From contig NW_022098004.1 of the NCBI RefSeq assembly GCF_002288925.2, positions 10,797,182 through 10,861,181 of the forward strand: 64,000 nucleotides of DNA. The letters run 5' to 3'. How positions within the stretch are numbered: the stretch's first letter is position 1; the number at the start of each line of letters is the position of its first letter. Shown piece by piece: positions 33,019 to 46,284 of this stretch. A model generated the notes under the pieces. That model was not told the DNA's origin and did no database searches. It was given only the letters and a program-made list of their open reading frames with translations. Source of the stretch: Delphinapterus leucas (taxonomy: Eukaryota > Chordata > Mammalia > Artiodactyla > Monodontidae). The translations under genes and the position numbers were made by a program.

Positions 33019-34439
33019 ATCAGTGCTTCCTTTGGAAACATTTAAATTTTCAATTTTATCAGACATATAGAATTGGAATACATATGGAAGAAGTGGGGCA
33101 GAGTATAATATCTATTTTGTTGCTTCAGGAAATATTTCTTTATTGTCCAAAAACATTAAAAATAAATGTTCAGAAGCAGAGAGAATATCATTGATGAAGG
33201 TCAGTTATCCTACTCTTTGACTCAATCCTTTTTATTTTTTGCCTTCCCCTATTCCCCTCCAAGATTATACACAGACTTTTCCGTGAAATCTGTTTTTCAT
33301 TCAGCCTCTCTCCCACCCTCTCCTTCCCTTCTCTCTCTCTCTCTCACTCTAAGGGCCCAACACTCAAGACAAGAAGTAGATGCAGGTTTGACACTAGCTT
33401 GAGGGTGGAGAGGGCCATGTGAAAGTTGTGAGAAGGAAATGAATTCGGCTGCCTCTTCCCCTCCTGTAATCAAGAATTGTAGAAAAGATGCTTCCCTAAC
33501 ATCTGGGAGTAGACCTGGTGGGCAGTGATTGCCATCTCTGTGGGACAGCCTCAAACACAATAACATAAACTAACCTCAGAGAGAGATGTTGAAACAGCAG
33601 GTGGAACCAGAAACACCCAGCCTTGGAGCTGGTAAACCCACTGGTGACTTTATTAGGAAACAACCACATATTGTAATAGGATAAACCCATCCATGACTTT
33701 TTTTAAAGAAAATAATGGTATCACCTTATCTTGTGTTTTAAATTATTTTAGGTGTTTTGCTGAAAGTCACAAGTGAGTACAGCTCCTTTGAGAAGCGGTT
33801 TATCCTGGATGGAGAGTTAGAGAATAATAAAGTTACGCAGCTGCTAAAATACTTATCTAGAAGGACGGGATCTAGATGTGAGACGTTTAGGAACTTGGGA
33901 CTGCAGGTTTGGGGGAGGGTGCTAACCTGTAGAATTAATCAGATTCTTTCATTTTCAACTTACCTCAGGGAGAGGCAAAGTACGTTCAGATGTTACCTGT
34001 GAGGAAGGACAGCTAACAAGTCACAGAATGCCCGAAGCAGGCAGTGTCCCTGGATCCAGAAACTTCAAGCAGTAGGACCTGGGAGAATATGCAGTCTGTG
34101 GAGTCTGTGGCAGATAAAAGACAATGAATTTCTAACATCAGACAGCTTCAGTCTGATGGGTGGGCACCAGAGTTAAGTTTAAAGAGTGGTGCCTAAAATA
34201 CCACTTGCTGGTTCCGTGCATCCATCCTCGATGAGGGGTCTGTTTCTTTAAGTCTTATTTCACATCTTATTTAAGGGCTAACATAAGAAACCGGTTATGT
34301 TAGTTCAGAGTTGAGTTCTAGTTTTTTACTAAAATGAATTTTATTAAACAGCAACAACAATAGCAATGAAACAGGAAGATCTGATGGAAGGAATTAGGTT
34401 TGAAATTAGATATCACTGGAGTTTAAAACCTTAAAAATG
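33019..34439. other. unassigned with one exon-like segment
   Basis: A TTATTTTAG acceptor at 33751 precedes a frame open to 34002. It contains a consensus-like internal GTGAGT, and I do not recognise the product. Otherwise no features. Confidence 0.25.
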
Positions 34440-35295
34440 TTTTTTCCAATTTTATTGTGATACAATTGACATACATCACTGTATATGTTTTAAGGTGTAT
34501 AGCATAATTATTTGACTTACATATGTCATGAAATGATTACCACAGTAAGTTCAGTGAACGTCCATCACCTCATATAGATACAAAATTAGGGAAAGAGAAA
34601 AAAATTATTTTTCCTCGAGAAGTCTTCGGATTTACTCTCTTAATTTTCATACGTAATATACAGTAGTGTTAATTACATTCATCATGTTGTATATTACATC
34701 CCTAGTAGTTATTTATCTTATGACTAGAAGTTTGTGCCTTTAGAATGCCTTCATCTAATTATCCCTTCCCCCATCCCCCTGCCTCTGGTAACCTCAAATC
34801 TGATCTCTTTTTCCATGAGTTTGTTTGTTTGTTTTGGAAGTACATTGACCTACAAAGTTTTGAACACTTCCTGGTGAACAGGACAGTGATTCCATGTTAC
34901 TATACATTTCAAAACATTCGCCATGATAAGCCTAGTTACCATCTGTCACCATACAAAGATATCACATGATCATTGACTATATTCCCCACACTGTACATTT
35001 CATACTGTGGCCTTTATTTTGTAACTGGTAGTTTACACCTCTTGATCCCCTTCACCTGTCTCTCTCCTCCCCTCACTACCCTGTCCTCTGGCAACCACTT
35101 GTTTGTTCTCTGCATCTATGACTCTGTTTTTGTTGTGTTTGTTCATCTGTTTTGTTTTTCAGATTCCACATATAAGTGAAGTCACGCAGTATTTGTCTTT
35201 CACTTTCTGACTTATTTCACTAAGCATAATACCCTCTAAGTCCACCCATGTTATCACAGATGGCCAGATTTCATTCTTTTTATGGCTGAGTAATA

Positions 35296-35337
<42 letters not shown>

Positions 35338-36078
35338 CACATCTTCTTTATCCATTAATATATCAATGGGCACTTAGGTTGCTTGAATATCTTGGCTATT
35401 GTAAATAATGCTGCAATGAACCAATGGGTGCGTATATATTTTTTCAATTAGTGTTTTCATTTTCTTCAGATAAATACCCTGGAGTGGAATTGCTGGATCA
35501 TATGGTAGTTCTCTTTTTAATTTTTTGAGGAATCTCCATACTGTTTTTCATAGTGGCTGTACCAATGTACATTCCCATCAACAGTGCGTGAGGGTTCCTC
35601 CTTTTCCACATTCTTGTCAACACGTGCTATCTGTTGTCTTTTTGATGACAGCCATTCTGATAGATGTGAGGTGATATCTCATCGTGGTTTTGACTTGCAG
35701 TTCCCTGATGCTTAGTGACGTTGAGCATCTTTTCCTATGCCTATTGGCCATCTGTATGTCTCCTTTGAAAAAATGTCTATTTGGGGTCCATCCCATTTTT
35801 CAATTGGGTTTTTTTTAAAACTCAGTTCTTTGTGTATTTTGGATATTAGTGCTCCTCTCTGTTTGTGGGTTGTCTACCTGGGGGTGTAGGTCTTGACTAT
35901 ATCACATCACACTCCTCCTACCCATCTTGTTGTGGTTCCTTTTTTATATCTTTAGCGATAGAAGATCTTTTATGCTAGTCTTCTCATCAGTAGTTGTTCT
36001 GTAAATAGCTATTACTTTGGTCAGCCGTGGGAGGGGGTGAGCTCAGCGTCTTCCTACTCCACCATCTTGGCTGCCCCT
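34440..36078 (-). mobile_element. L1 with internal deletion, antisense
   Basis: Runs from 3' UTR through part of ORF2 to about 35870 and then joins 5'-end sequence. CCACCATCTTGGCTGCCCC near 36060 is the reverse of an L1 5' start. Most of ORF2 and ORF1 is missing. Confidence 0.75.
35298..35336. repeat. (TG)n microsatellite inside L1
   Basis: Pure TG run replacing part of the ORF2 end. Confidence 0.95.
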
Positions 36079-36079
36079 C

Positions 36080-36270
36080 CTGGGGTTTGACACCTTGCTT
36101 TGCCATTTCTTAGCTGAGTGACCTTAGTCAGATGACTTAATTATTTTGGTTTTCAGCCTTCTCAGTTCTAAAATTGGGTAATGGATACGTAACCTTCAGG
36201 GTTGTTGTGAAAAACAAGTGAAATCCCTACTTCAGTGCCTGAAAGTTTGTGTGCAGTCAATAAACAATTG
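36080..36270 (+). mobile_element. MIR SINE
   Basis: CTTAGCTGAGTGACCTTAGT through GGGTTGTTGTGAAAA, the sense MIR order. Confidence 0.75.
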
Positions 36271-36744
36271 TGTGTAAGTGAATATTACTTCAGTCTCTTG
36301 GTTACACACTTCAAGGGATTTATATTTACCCCTACTCCTTTGTCCCTGGCTGGCACTAACCTTTCTAATAAATACAGAACTTACAGGTATAGAGTTCATG
36401 AAGAAACAAGCAATTTTTTGTTAACTTACTTTGCAGATGCAAAGCATTTTAGGAATAGTAGATTCAGTGCTTGCAGCTGCAAAACTTCCATTAAGTTTTA
36501 TGTATCGTCCTCTTCTCTTCCCTTGATGAAATAAAATGCTAGAGATACGTATATTGAGTAACAATTAGAATTAGTGAGAGACAATGACCAAGTCTTTAAA
36601 ACTCTCAAATAAGAGGAAAGTTGGCCATCCTTTGGGAGGAAAGAAAGCCCTCCTTTACCTCAATTAACAGGTGAAACCACCAGGATTCTGCCTAAATAAC
36701 AAAAGTAATTGAAGTTGCATTTATATGTCACAAGAGAATCTTTT
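36271..36744. other. unassigned
   Basis: No repeat or exon recognised. Confidence 0.35.
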
Positions 36745-38105
36745 TTTTTTAAACATCTTTATTGGCGTATAATTGCTTTACAATGGTGTGTTAGTCTCTG
36801 CTGTATAACAAAGTGAATCAGCTATCCATATACATATGTTCCCATATCCCCTCCCTCTTGCGTCTCCCTCCCACCCTCCCTATCCCACCCCTCTAGGTGG
36901 TCACAAAGCACCGAGCTGATCTCCCTGTGCTATATGGCTGCTTCCCACTAGCTAGATATTTTACATTTGGTCGTGTATATATGTCCATGCCACTCTCTCA
37001 CTTCGTCCCAGCTTACCCTTCCCCCTCCCCGTGTCCTCAAGTCCATTCTCTACGTCTGCGTCTTTATTCCTGTCCTGCCCCTAGGTTCTTCAGAAACTTT
37101 TTTTTTTAGATTCCATATATATGTGTTAGCATACGGTATTTGTTTTTCTCTTTCTGACTTACTTCACTCTGTATGACAGACTCTAGGTCCATCCACCTCA
37201 CTACAAATAACTCAATTTCATTTCTTTTTATGGCTCAGTAATATTCCATTGTATATATGTGCCACATCTTCTTTATCCGTTCATCTGTGGATGGACACTT
37301 AGGTTGCTTCCATCTCCTGGCTATTGTAAATAGAGCTGCAATGAACATTGTGGTACATGACTCTTTTTGAATTATGGTTTTCTCAGGGAATATGGCCAGT
37401 ACTGGGATTGCTAGGCTGTATGGTAGTTCTATTTTTAGTTTTTTGAGGAACCTCCATACTGTTCTCCATAGTGGCTGTATCAATTTACATTCCCACCAGC
37501 AGTGAAAGAGGGTTCCCTTTTCTCCACACCCCCTCCAGCATTTATTGTTGGTAGAGTTTTTCAGTGATGACCATTCTGACTGGTGTGAGGTGATACCTCA
37601 TTGTAGTTTTGATTTGCATTTCTCTAATGATTAATGATGTTGAGCTTCTTTCATGTTGGCCATCTGTATATCTTCTTTGGAGAAATGTCTGTTTAGGTCT
37701 TCTGCCCATTTCTGGATTGGGTTGTTTGGTTTTTTTTGATATTGAGCTGCATGAACTGCTTGTATATTTTGGAGATTAATCCTTTGTCCGTTGCTTCGTT
37801 TGCAAATATTTTCTTCCATTCTGAGTGTTGGCTTTTCGTCTTGTTTGTGGTTTCCTTTGCTGTGCAAAAGCTTTTAAGTTCCATTAGGTCCCATTTGTTT
37901 ATTTTGTTTTTATTTCCATTTCTATAGGAGGTGGGTCAAAAGGATCTTGCTGTGATTTATGTCATAGAGTGTTCTTCCTATGTTTTCCTCTAACAGTTTT
38001 ATAGCGTCTGGCCTTACATTTAGGTCTTTAATCCATTTGGAGTTTATTTTTGTGTATGGTGTTAGGGAGTGTTCTAATTTCATTCTTTTACATGTCGCTG
38101 AGAAT
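36745..38105 (-). mobile_element. cetartiodactyl L1 3' end, 5'-truncated
   Basis: Starts with oligo(T), then the young L1 3' UTR and the end of ORF2 in antisense (Thr-Met-Glu-Tyr-Tyr block near 37240). Truncated near 38100. Confidence 0.9.
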
Positions 38106-38394
38106 AGGTGCATCTTTGAGGACAAAATTTAAGGTGTACTTTGAAGATAACTCAGAGATATTAGACACAACATCAAAACTTGATTTCCTATGGGACAGCT
38201 TGAGTGAGAACTCACTGTAGTAGTGTTTAAAAAGTGAAAGCTTAGAGAAATCCAGGCCATCTGCTTCCTCTTAACTCCTTTTTCCCAGAGCTCAGCCCTC
38301 TGGCATGGAGGTAAGATCTTCAAGGTAGTGGTAAATTTCAGCTCTGTGTTTAACTGAGCTAGCTGGGAACCAGGTCAATTGTAGTTGTTCCTTT

Positions 38395-38541
38395 TTCTTT
38401 TTTTTCTTTTTTCATTTTCTTTTTTTTTGCCACACCACGAAACTTGCAGGATCTTAGTTCCCTGACCAGGGATCAAACCCAGGCTGGCCCTCGGCAGTGA
38501 AAGTGCAGAGTCCTGACCACTGTACTGCCAGGGAATTCCCC
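38395..38541 (-). mobile_element. CHR-1-type SINE
   Basis: Antisense body ending GCCAGGGAATTCCC after a T-rich tail. Confidence 0.85.
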
Positions 38542-38552
38542 AGTTGTAGTTT

Positions 38553-38752
38553 CTTTTTTGTTTTTTTTAATTAATTTTGATTGGAGTATAGTTGCTTTAC
38601 AATGTTGTGTAAGCTTCTACTGCACAGCAAAATGAATCAGCCATACTTATACATAGATCCCCTCCCTTTTGGAATTCCCTCCCGTTTAGGACACCACAGT
38701 ACATTAAGTAGAGCTCCCTGTGCTCTACAGTAGCTTCCCCTCAGTTGTCCCC
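38553..38752 (-). mobile_element. short L1 3' end
   Basis: About 200 bp of antisense L1 3' UTR flanked by copies of TTGTAGTTTCTT, so a severely 5'-truncated insertion. Confidence 0.85.
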
Positions 38753-38764
38753 AATTGTAGTTTC

Positions 38765-39690
38765 TTACAAAGACAAAGCTGATGGCTGAATTTCAACCAT
38801 TTTATCTCTTTATTCTGTGCTTCTACTGTTGATACTAATATTTACAGCCAGATCCCTACATACGTTTTACAGTTGCTGAATCAGAATAGTGACATAGAGG
38901 GCTGTGGCCGCAACGAATGGAAAATGACTCCCCGTAGCTTACATGCAAAAGAAAGTTATTTCGTTATAACCAGGTTAAAACCAGTTATAACCAGGAAGAT
39001 GACTCAACAGATTGAAGGGAGAATTGAAAATCAGTCAGGCACAGTGTCAAGGCAGCTCTAAGAATCCAGTAGCAGGTGCGATTGGTCATTCTTCTTTGGA
39101 GACAAATGAGAATATATAGCAACGGCTTAGATCCACCTTCATTCCCATGGTGCGTCATTTCTCTTGAGGCTCAAGTTCTGGAAAATGGAGTCAAATTGTC
39201 CTGAATGTCCAGTGAGGAGGGGGAGAGTGTAGGGCACTATGATTGACACAACGAAAGGCATTGATCAGTTTTGCAAGGAAAAATCAGAGCGCTGTCACTT
39301 AAAGAACATTGGAAGTATTCTGAGCAGGCAAGACCTGTCTCTACAAGTGACATCTCGCTGGCGGGTAATGATTTTACCTGGAGTGGAGCCTTCCCAGTAA
39401 CTCAGCTGCTAATGATGAGTGAAGTGTAATGGCAGCTAATGATCTGACTGACACCTCACTCCTATTAGAGCTTAGCAATGGCAGGCCAATGGCATAGATG
39501 ACGTTACAAAAAAGGGAAAAAGAGGAGAGAGCAAGGAAGAAGAGGAAGAAGGAGGGAAGAAGAAACAGTGGCTCAGATCACAGCCGCCATAACCCAGTAC
39601 AGGGCCCTTCACATAGCTCTCTCATCATGCCACGTGGTGGCTGGAAGGGCATACAGGTAGGACCTATCCCCAGAAAGAAGACCTTTCATC
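38765..39690. other. single-copy DNA
   Basis: No repeat or exon recognised; purine-rich segment at 39505-39570. Confidence 0.35.
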
Positions 39691-39691
39691 T

Positions 39692-39990
39692 AGCTCAGCA
39701 CTGTCTGGTAGAAATATAGTGCCGGCCATGTAAGTAATTTTAAATTATCTTATAAGATACACTAAAAGAAAAGTAACAGGGGAAATTAATTTTAATAATT
39801 TGATTTCTTCTATCCAAATATTTTGAGGTCAATGTATAATTAATGCAAAATGTGAGTGAGATACGTTACCATTTCTTCATGCTAAAGTTTTGAAATCTAG
39901 GGTGTATTTTATGCTTACCGCACCCCTCAGTTTGGACTAGCCCCATTTTAATAGCCACAAGTGGTTAGTGGCTACCATATTGGACAATAG
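39692..39990. mobile_element. ancient DNA-transposon-like repeat
   Basis: Weak inverted similarity of the ends (ACTGTCTGG versus ATTGTCCAA when reversed) and the feel of a known interspersed family. Family not assigned. Confidence 0.35.
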
Positions 39991-42439
39991 AGGCTTAGAA
40001 GATTCTGGCATTCCGGCATTACTTTGAAACACCAGATCACTTGTATAATTATTGTACAGTTGTACCATTGTATCTGAGGCGTGTGTGAGGGCCAGGTGTC
40101 CTGGTTTTCTTTCATTTTAAGCAAAAGTAAAGGTAAACACACTTTACTTCCATTCTATGTTTACTGAGCTAAGATGGTTGGTTTGTTTTTCTGATTCACG
40201 TTTGTCGTTTTTCCCAGTTCCTCTTCTGAGGAGTAATCAGTGTTCTGTGAGACTTCCGCAGAAGTTCCTTGGAGACAAAAGAGAGGACCCTGGTACCTAT
40301 GAGGAGCATGAGTCCAGGAGACAATCAATAACTTGTCCAAAGATTTGCCAGCTCGGTGGTTGCTGAGCTGGGATTGCAGTCTCGTTTGCTTTCTCCACAC
40401 TGTAGCCCTGAGTTTGTCTTGCATCAGACCCATCTCACTTCTTTGCTGTCGACCTTGGTGTGTAGCTTCCTGGACCCTGAACCTCCAGGAGAGGATGGAG
40501 ATGGTCAAAGGAGAGCCGCCCTGCCCCGTGAGGGTGAGGAACTAGATCAGGGGTAAGAGGAAGCTGCCTCTGTTTAGTCTGCTCTGTACAAAGGTGGCCA
40601 CTTACATCCACGTCTTTAAAATTTTATAGCCTAATGACTACATGTTTGCTGATGTGAGCATTTTAAACCTTCAGTTTCTTAGTTACAGGGAAGCTTGGAG
40701 AATGACTCTGTTTGTCTCCATCAATGGTTTTCCCTTCAAACTCATAGGCCGGTGTGGATCATTTGTAATTTTTTTAAACAGTAGCTTTCTTGTCATTATG
40801 ACAAAAGTACATGCTTAATGTAGAAAATTTGGGGAAAAAATAGGTCTGTGTCACAAACATAAATAAACACATACATACAATACATACATATGTAAATCAA
40901 TAAATAAATGTCACCTGTTTTCCTAGCGGTCGGGGCAGGGGAAGAAGCTCAAAATTTTGTATTTTGCTATATTTCTTTATGGTGTTTTTTCAAGATATAT
41001 GAATATAACATTTATACAGTTTATTGTTTCAATAACAATGAGAGTCTGCTGTACAATTGGTTTATCACTTACTTCTTTTTACCTTTTGCTTCACTGCTTC
41101 CCATGGTAGATTTTCATTTCTGATCCTTCCCCTGGGTCACCAGGATGGCTTCACATAAGTCCTTTCTGTCTGGCCTTGTGATCCAGCTGTGCCCTGGGTC
41201 TCCATGGAGGGAAGGCATAGACCGGTGCTCACAATGTCTTCTGGGCTCAGCGCACCTGCGGGACAGGCCTGGCAAAGGAGGAAATTGGGGGACCACAGAA
41301 TCGACCAGCCACTCTGACTCCCATTGGGTTCCCTGAGGAGCCCCAGGACTGAGTATCCCAGTAGGTTAATATTTCTGAATGTACAAAAGTCTGTTTTCGT
41401 ACAGTTGCAAATATAGCAAGAAGTATGTCTAAGGGCTTCTGTGAGTTTGGAAGAAGGGTGTTCACTACTCTGGGGCTCCACCAGAGGGGGTACTGGAAGG
41501 AAACAGAGTTCAGGACTGTGAACGAATATGTGTTCTTAGCCCAATTTGCGGTGGGTAGACACAGTCACGTGAAAGCTAGGACCATGCCATCTGGCCAGCA
41601 GATGCCTGGACCCTTCTAGCCCCACAACACACACTCACCCCATCAGTCCCCAGAGAGGCTTAGCAAGCAGACAGCGAGGGCTAGCCTTCACCTCCTTGTG
41701 GATACGGAACCCAGATGGGCCTTGGGAAGAGGAGCCGGTTGTCCAGGTGGTAGGTGTGCGGGCAGTGGGAAGTCCTGTGGATGCATGTCTTCCCCCACGA
41801 GTTAATGCTCCTACTTTCCAGGCACATATGGTTGGAGCAAAGAGTTCACTTCCACTGAGGGAGAGACCCTTAGTTTCCTTCTCCCCCAAATCGGGAAGCA
41901 ATTGATGGTATTCTTCCCACTAGCAAACACCGAGAAACATTTCTTTTACTAGTTTTTTACAGATGCCTTAATTGACCTGCTCCCAAAATGCATCATAACA
42001 CGTGCTGATGACTACAACAGAGAAGCAGGGGGAGAGAGATTTTTCAGTCTGCTAATGTATGAATAACAACATATCTTTTTTTCCCCACTTTACTTAAGAA
42101 ATAAAGTATACTGTCTACCAAGAGAGAAGATGACAGGGGTGTATGCAGAGATAATTGCATGAATTTGCCTCTCTGTTTGTCTAGTGAAATCCGCTCTGTT
42201 TCAAAGAAGATTTTTTTTGTTTTAAATGCTTTCCCAGAGTACTTTCCTCCTGTTGATCCCCTTCTGATGGTTGACAGTAAGGTTTGCCAGTTTCGTTTTC
42301 CCAGAAATGTTATGCTCACATCAGGATTCTCTCCAGCAGTGTTCCTACAGAGCTATTGACTGTTCTTTTCCCCAGTAAAAGAACAGCCAAGCCCACCTCC
42401 AGCCAGGCCAGTCTGGTTCTAGAACCAGATCAAACATTC
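39991..42439. other. mostly unassigned single-copy DNA
   Basis: An ATAC/ATAA-rich low-complexity stretch lies at 40860-40915. Overlapping short frames near 40.2-40.5 and 41.1-41.9 kb exist on both strands, with no recognisable product. Confidence 0.35.
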
Positions 42440-42625
42440 TGCCATTTACACTCTGTCTGGCTCTGGGCAAATCACACCACCTCTGTGAGCCAGATTCCTC
42501 ACCTGCAAGATGGGGATGATTCTCTCGACCACACGGGTGTGGTGTGGATACAACGAGATCGTGATTGTGAAGGCTCCAGAGACAGTGCACAGCTTATAAA
42601 AAGCACCAATAAATGTCATCATCCA
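42440..42625 (+). mobile_element. MIR SINE
   Basis: GCTCTGGGCAAATCACACCA followed by the sense MIR body. Confidence 0.75.
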
Positions 42626-42649
42626 TCTCTCCTGCCCCACGGAATAATG

Positions 42650-42840
42650 GTAACAATTCCGACCATTACTGAGCACGTGATGTGCGCCAGGCATCTCACC
42701 GGCATGTTCCTGTTTAATCCTCAGGACGTGGGAACAGTCTGATGAGGTGAGCGTTACAAAGTCCTTTTGCACATGAGGAAAATGAGAGACTTAGGGATTC
42801 AACTCTGGTCCATCCACTATAAATGAGGGAGCCAGAATTT
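42650..42840 (-). mobile_element. MIR SINE
   Basis: ATTACTGAGCACGTGATGTG and following antisense MIR body. It lies back to back with the previous one. Confidence 0.75.
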
Positions 42841-42944
42841 GATGCGTGTAACTTCAGAAGGGATCATGTCAAGCCCCGCACTGGAGTTCTTCCTCACAGG
42901 GAAGTCTTATTGTCTAAAACATCCTAAATAAGCTTGCTCGTGGG

Positions 42945-42948
<4 letters not shown>

Positions 42949-42983
<35 letters not shown>
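42949..42983. repeat. (TG)n microsatellite
   Basis: Pure TG run. Confidence 0.95.
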
Positions 42984-42987
<4 letters not shown>

Positions 42988-43042
42988 ACCACTTGGGAAT
43001 AAAATGTGAGTACATGTTAGGCACTTAAAATTACTCCTCTTT

Positions 43043-43327
43043 GGGCTTCCCTGGTGGCGCAGTGGTTGAGAATCTGCCTGCCAATGCAGGGGACACGGGT
43101 TCGTGCCCCAGTCCGGGAAGATCCCACATGCCGCGGAGCAACTAGGCCCGTGAGCCACAACTACTGAGCCTGCGTGTCTGGAGGCTGTGCTCCTCAACAA
43201 GAGAGGCCGCGGTAGTGAGAGGCCCGCGCACTGTGATGAAGAGTGGACCCCGCTCGCCGCAACTAGAGAAAGCCCTCCCACAGAACCGAAGACCGAACAC
43301 AGCCAAAAATAAATAAATTAATTTTAA
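43043..43327 (+). mobile_element. long CHR-type SINE
   Basis: Sense, target duplication AAAATTACTCCTCTTT at 43027-43042 and 43328-43343. Confidence 0.93.
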
Positions 43328-43343
43328 AAAATTACTCCTCTTT

Positions 43344-43986
43344 TCCCACCCGGTCATGCTGCTGGTTTCCCATAACTCTGTACTCCAGAGCACGTGGAAA
43401 CCAAGCCCTGCCCCAGGTTCCCTTCTTCCTGGTGGAGGACTCCCTTTCAGAGTAGAGGGACCTAGAATGCCATGTCCTCTGTCCCTCAGAGGCACCTGAC
43501 CACTCAGTCCCTTGTGATGCAAACTCAGAAGCTCACTGGAGAGGTTGTACCACCCCTGCAAGCAGCATCCACTCCTGTGTCAACTTAGAAAGGTAGTGAG
43601 CCAGCCCTGGGAGACAGTCCTTCTCCTCCTTATCAACACACGCTGCCTGTCAGTTGCCGCTTTCTTTGAAAATAACCAATTTATTTTCATCATTATATTG
43701 ATGCATGCTGCTTCCCCTGCCACAGCAATGCTCTCGGACTCCTGCTCTTTGAATCCGTGAATTACTTCTTAGGCCAGGTCCTGTGCTGGATGCTGGGGAA
43801 TCAGTGGAGGCCAAATCAGGTTATGTGAGGAATGCCACACTCTCTGGCCAGGAGAACAGACATTAAACAAAATATTCCATATAAATTGTTTGCAAGCGAA
43901 CTACCTGCAGTTAAGAGAAGAATAGAATGCTATGCAAACGCAAGACGAGGGGGCCTAAGAGGACCTGGGATGTAGGAGTTGAGGGG
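43344..43986. other. unassigned
   Basis: 43760-43980 looks like an ancient interspersed repeat; the rest shows nothing. Confidence 0.3.
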
Positions 43987-44458
43987 TATTAGTTTCTTGT
44001 TGCTGCTGTAACAAAATATGCGTGGAAGCTTAAAAAAAATCTTAAGGTTCTGAAGGTCAGAAGTCTGAACTGGGTCTTACAGGGCTAAAATCAAGGTGTT
44101 GGAAGGGCTGTGTTTCTCCTGGAGGCTGGAGTGGAGAATCTGTTTCCTTACCTTTTCCATCTTCTAGAGGTTGCCCACATTCCTTGGTTTGTGACTCCCA
44201 GCCAGTAACTACATCACTCCAACCACCACTTTTGCAGTCACATCTCCTTCTCTGACTCCCCTACCTTCTACTTTTCCTGGATCACGACCCTTGTGATTTC
44301 TTTGGGACCAGTGAGATAAGCCAGGATAATCTTCATATATCAAGATTCGTAACTTAATTGCATCTCAAGATCTCTTCTGCCCTGTAACATATTCACAGCT
44401 TTCAGGAATTAGGATGTAGATCAGTGGAGAGGCCATTGTTCTGCCTACCACCTGGAGT
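43987..44458 (-). mobile_element. MLT1-type (ERVL-MaLR) LTR
   Basis: Antisense LTR: GTATTAGTTTCTTGTTGCTG to the region near ACATATTCACAGCTTTCAGG, in the order of the MLT1 family. Confidence 0.7.
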
Positions 44459-45120
44459 AAAAGAGGAGCTGAGGAAAAAAACCAGGAAGAGAAAAAGCAT
44501 TTAGAAGAATACACACGGGAGAGTGGGAGGGAAGCAGGTGTTGTGGGCAGCAAGGACCCACCACCCAGAGAGAGTGCCCTATGGAAAGGTCCAGAGGTGG
44601 GCAGAGATGTGCTGCCTGGACCTAAAAGAGTCCTGGGTTGGTGTTGTAGGGAGAATGAGAGCACATGAGATCAAAGCAGCAGGCAGTGGTCCACTCATGA
44701 AGGACTTGGCTCTGCTCTGAGAGGACTAAGACGGAGGACTGCAGCAGGGAAGGGGTGGCTTCACATCCAGGCTTTAAAAGATGACTTTGGTGGTGTCTGG
44801 GGGATCACATTAGAGTGGGGCAAGAATGAATTCCAGGGGGCATGGCAGTGAGAAGGAAGAGATCATTGTGGCTTGTCTAGGATGGTGGGGTCAGATTCAG
44901 GAGATATTCAAGAGGTAGATGAAGGTGAGGTGTCAGGGGTAACCTCAAGGCTTCCAGCATGAACACTGGGGTGACTGGTGGCACCTGCATGAAGACAGGA
45001 AGCTTTGAAGGAGTGAAGGTGTGTGGTGAGTTCAAGAATAAAGTTTTGGACCTAGCTTGAGTTACCAATATGACATTTAAATTGAGTTGTTGAGTAGGCC
45101 TACTGGTATGGCATAAGTCA
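44459..45120. other. ancient-repeat-like, unassigned
   Basis: Resembles a common mammalian interspersed repeat in composition. No exon recognised. Confidence 0.3.
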
Positions 45121-45130
45121 AGGCTGGTCC

Positions 45131-45340
45131 TCTTTTTTTTTTTTTTTTTTAAACATCTTTATTGGGGTATAATTGCTTTACAATGGTNNNNNNNNNNNNN
45201 NNNNNNNNNNNNNNNNNNNNNNNNNNNNNNNNNNNNNNNNNNNNNNNNNNNNNNNNNNNNNNNNNNNNNNNNNNNNNNNNNNNNNNNAGTGAATCAGTTA
45301 TACATATACATATGTTCCCATATGTCTTCCCTCTTGCGTA
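45131..45340 (-). mobile_element. short young L1 3' end containing an assembly gap
   Basis: Oligo(T) and L1 3' UTR on the left and right of 100 N (45188-45287), flanked by AAGGCTGGTCC on both sides. Confidence 0.85.
45188..45287. other. assembly gap, 100 N
   Basis: Run of N inside a short L1 insertion. Confidence 0.99.
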
Positions 45341-45424
45341 AGGCTGGTCCCCTTTTAGAGATATTTATTCAAGCAGTATGACAGGTTACAAGGAGATAGG
45401 ATTTGGAAGCAAAGGTTTATGTGA

Positions 45425-45620
45425 GTCCTGTTTTTTCATCAATGTTCTGTATGACTGGGTCAAGCCATATAGATCCTCAGAGCCCCAGTTTCCTCATTTT
45501 AAAACTCATTAGTAAAATTTCTGTCCTGCTGATAATACCAGATTGTTCTGAAAATCAAATGATAAAGTAAATATGAAAGTGCTTCGTAACTTTTAAATGT
45601 TTTATAAATGTTATTTTTAT
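45425..45620 (+). mobile_element. MIR SINE
   Basis: Sense MIR, CCCAGTTTCCTCATTTTAAA and downstream. Confidence 0.65.
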
Positions 45621-45924
45621 GTTTTTTTAGTAGGATTAATGATTCAGGTACGTAAAGTAGGAGGGGGCATATTACCGTTATTGATTACAAAATCATCTTA
45701 ATCACATTGTATAGTATTTTGTCCACCTTCTCTCTCCATGGACTAAATAATTCCACTTCCCATATCGTCTTTGAGATTCCATATTCTAATCATTTGATCA
45801 TCTCTGTGGACAGAGCTGGCCCTGGACAAAACTGCCAGGAGAGTGTGGGGGGAGACGGAGTCCTATGATGCGGTGGCGGGAGAGGTGACAGGAGAGTGCT
45901 CATGGGAGAGGAGGTTAGGAGAAC

Positions 45925-46015
45925 GTTCCTGAAATGTTTACTGCCTGTCAGCACCTCGCAACTGCTTTACGACATGGGTGTTCTTTTCCCATTTTACTGA
46001 TAAGGATGCAGAGTG
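45925..46015 (-). mobile_element. MIR fragment
   Basis: CCCATTTTACTGATAAGGAT box and flanks. Confidence 0.55.
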
Positions 46016-46284
46016 TTCGGGGCGTTCATTGACCTTGTGGATGGAGGCTGGTGGGTGATGCAGCCCTCAGCATCTGGAGTCCACGCTTCCCTCCATGCCC
46101 AAAGCCTCCTGGGAACAGGAAGAGTGGGATTTTTGTGCCCCGTTGTCCCCTGGAGGTGCTCATTGAGCTGACACTTTTCCGGTTTAAAAAAAAGAATCTG
46201 ACTGATACTCACTGAGGTGTTTTTGACTTCACTGTGAGCTCCTCAGCCCAGAACAGAGCTCTTTGAAAATAGAAACTCTCCATG

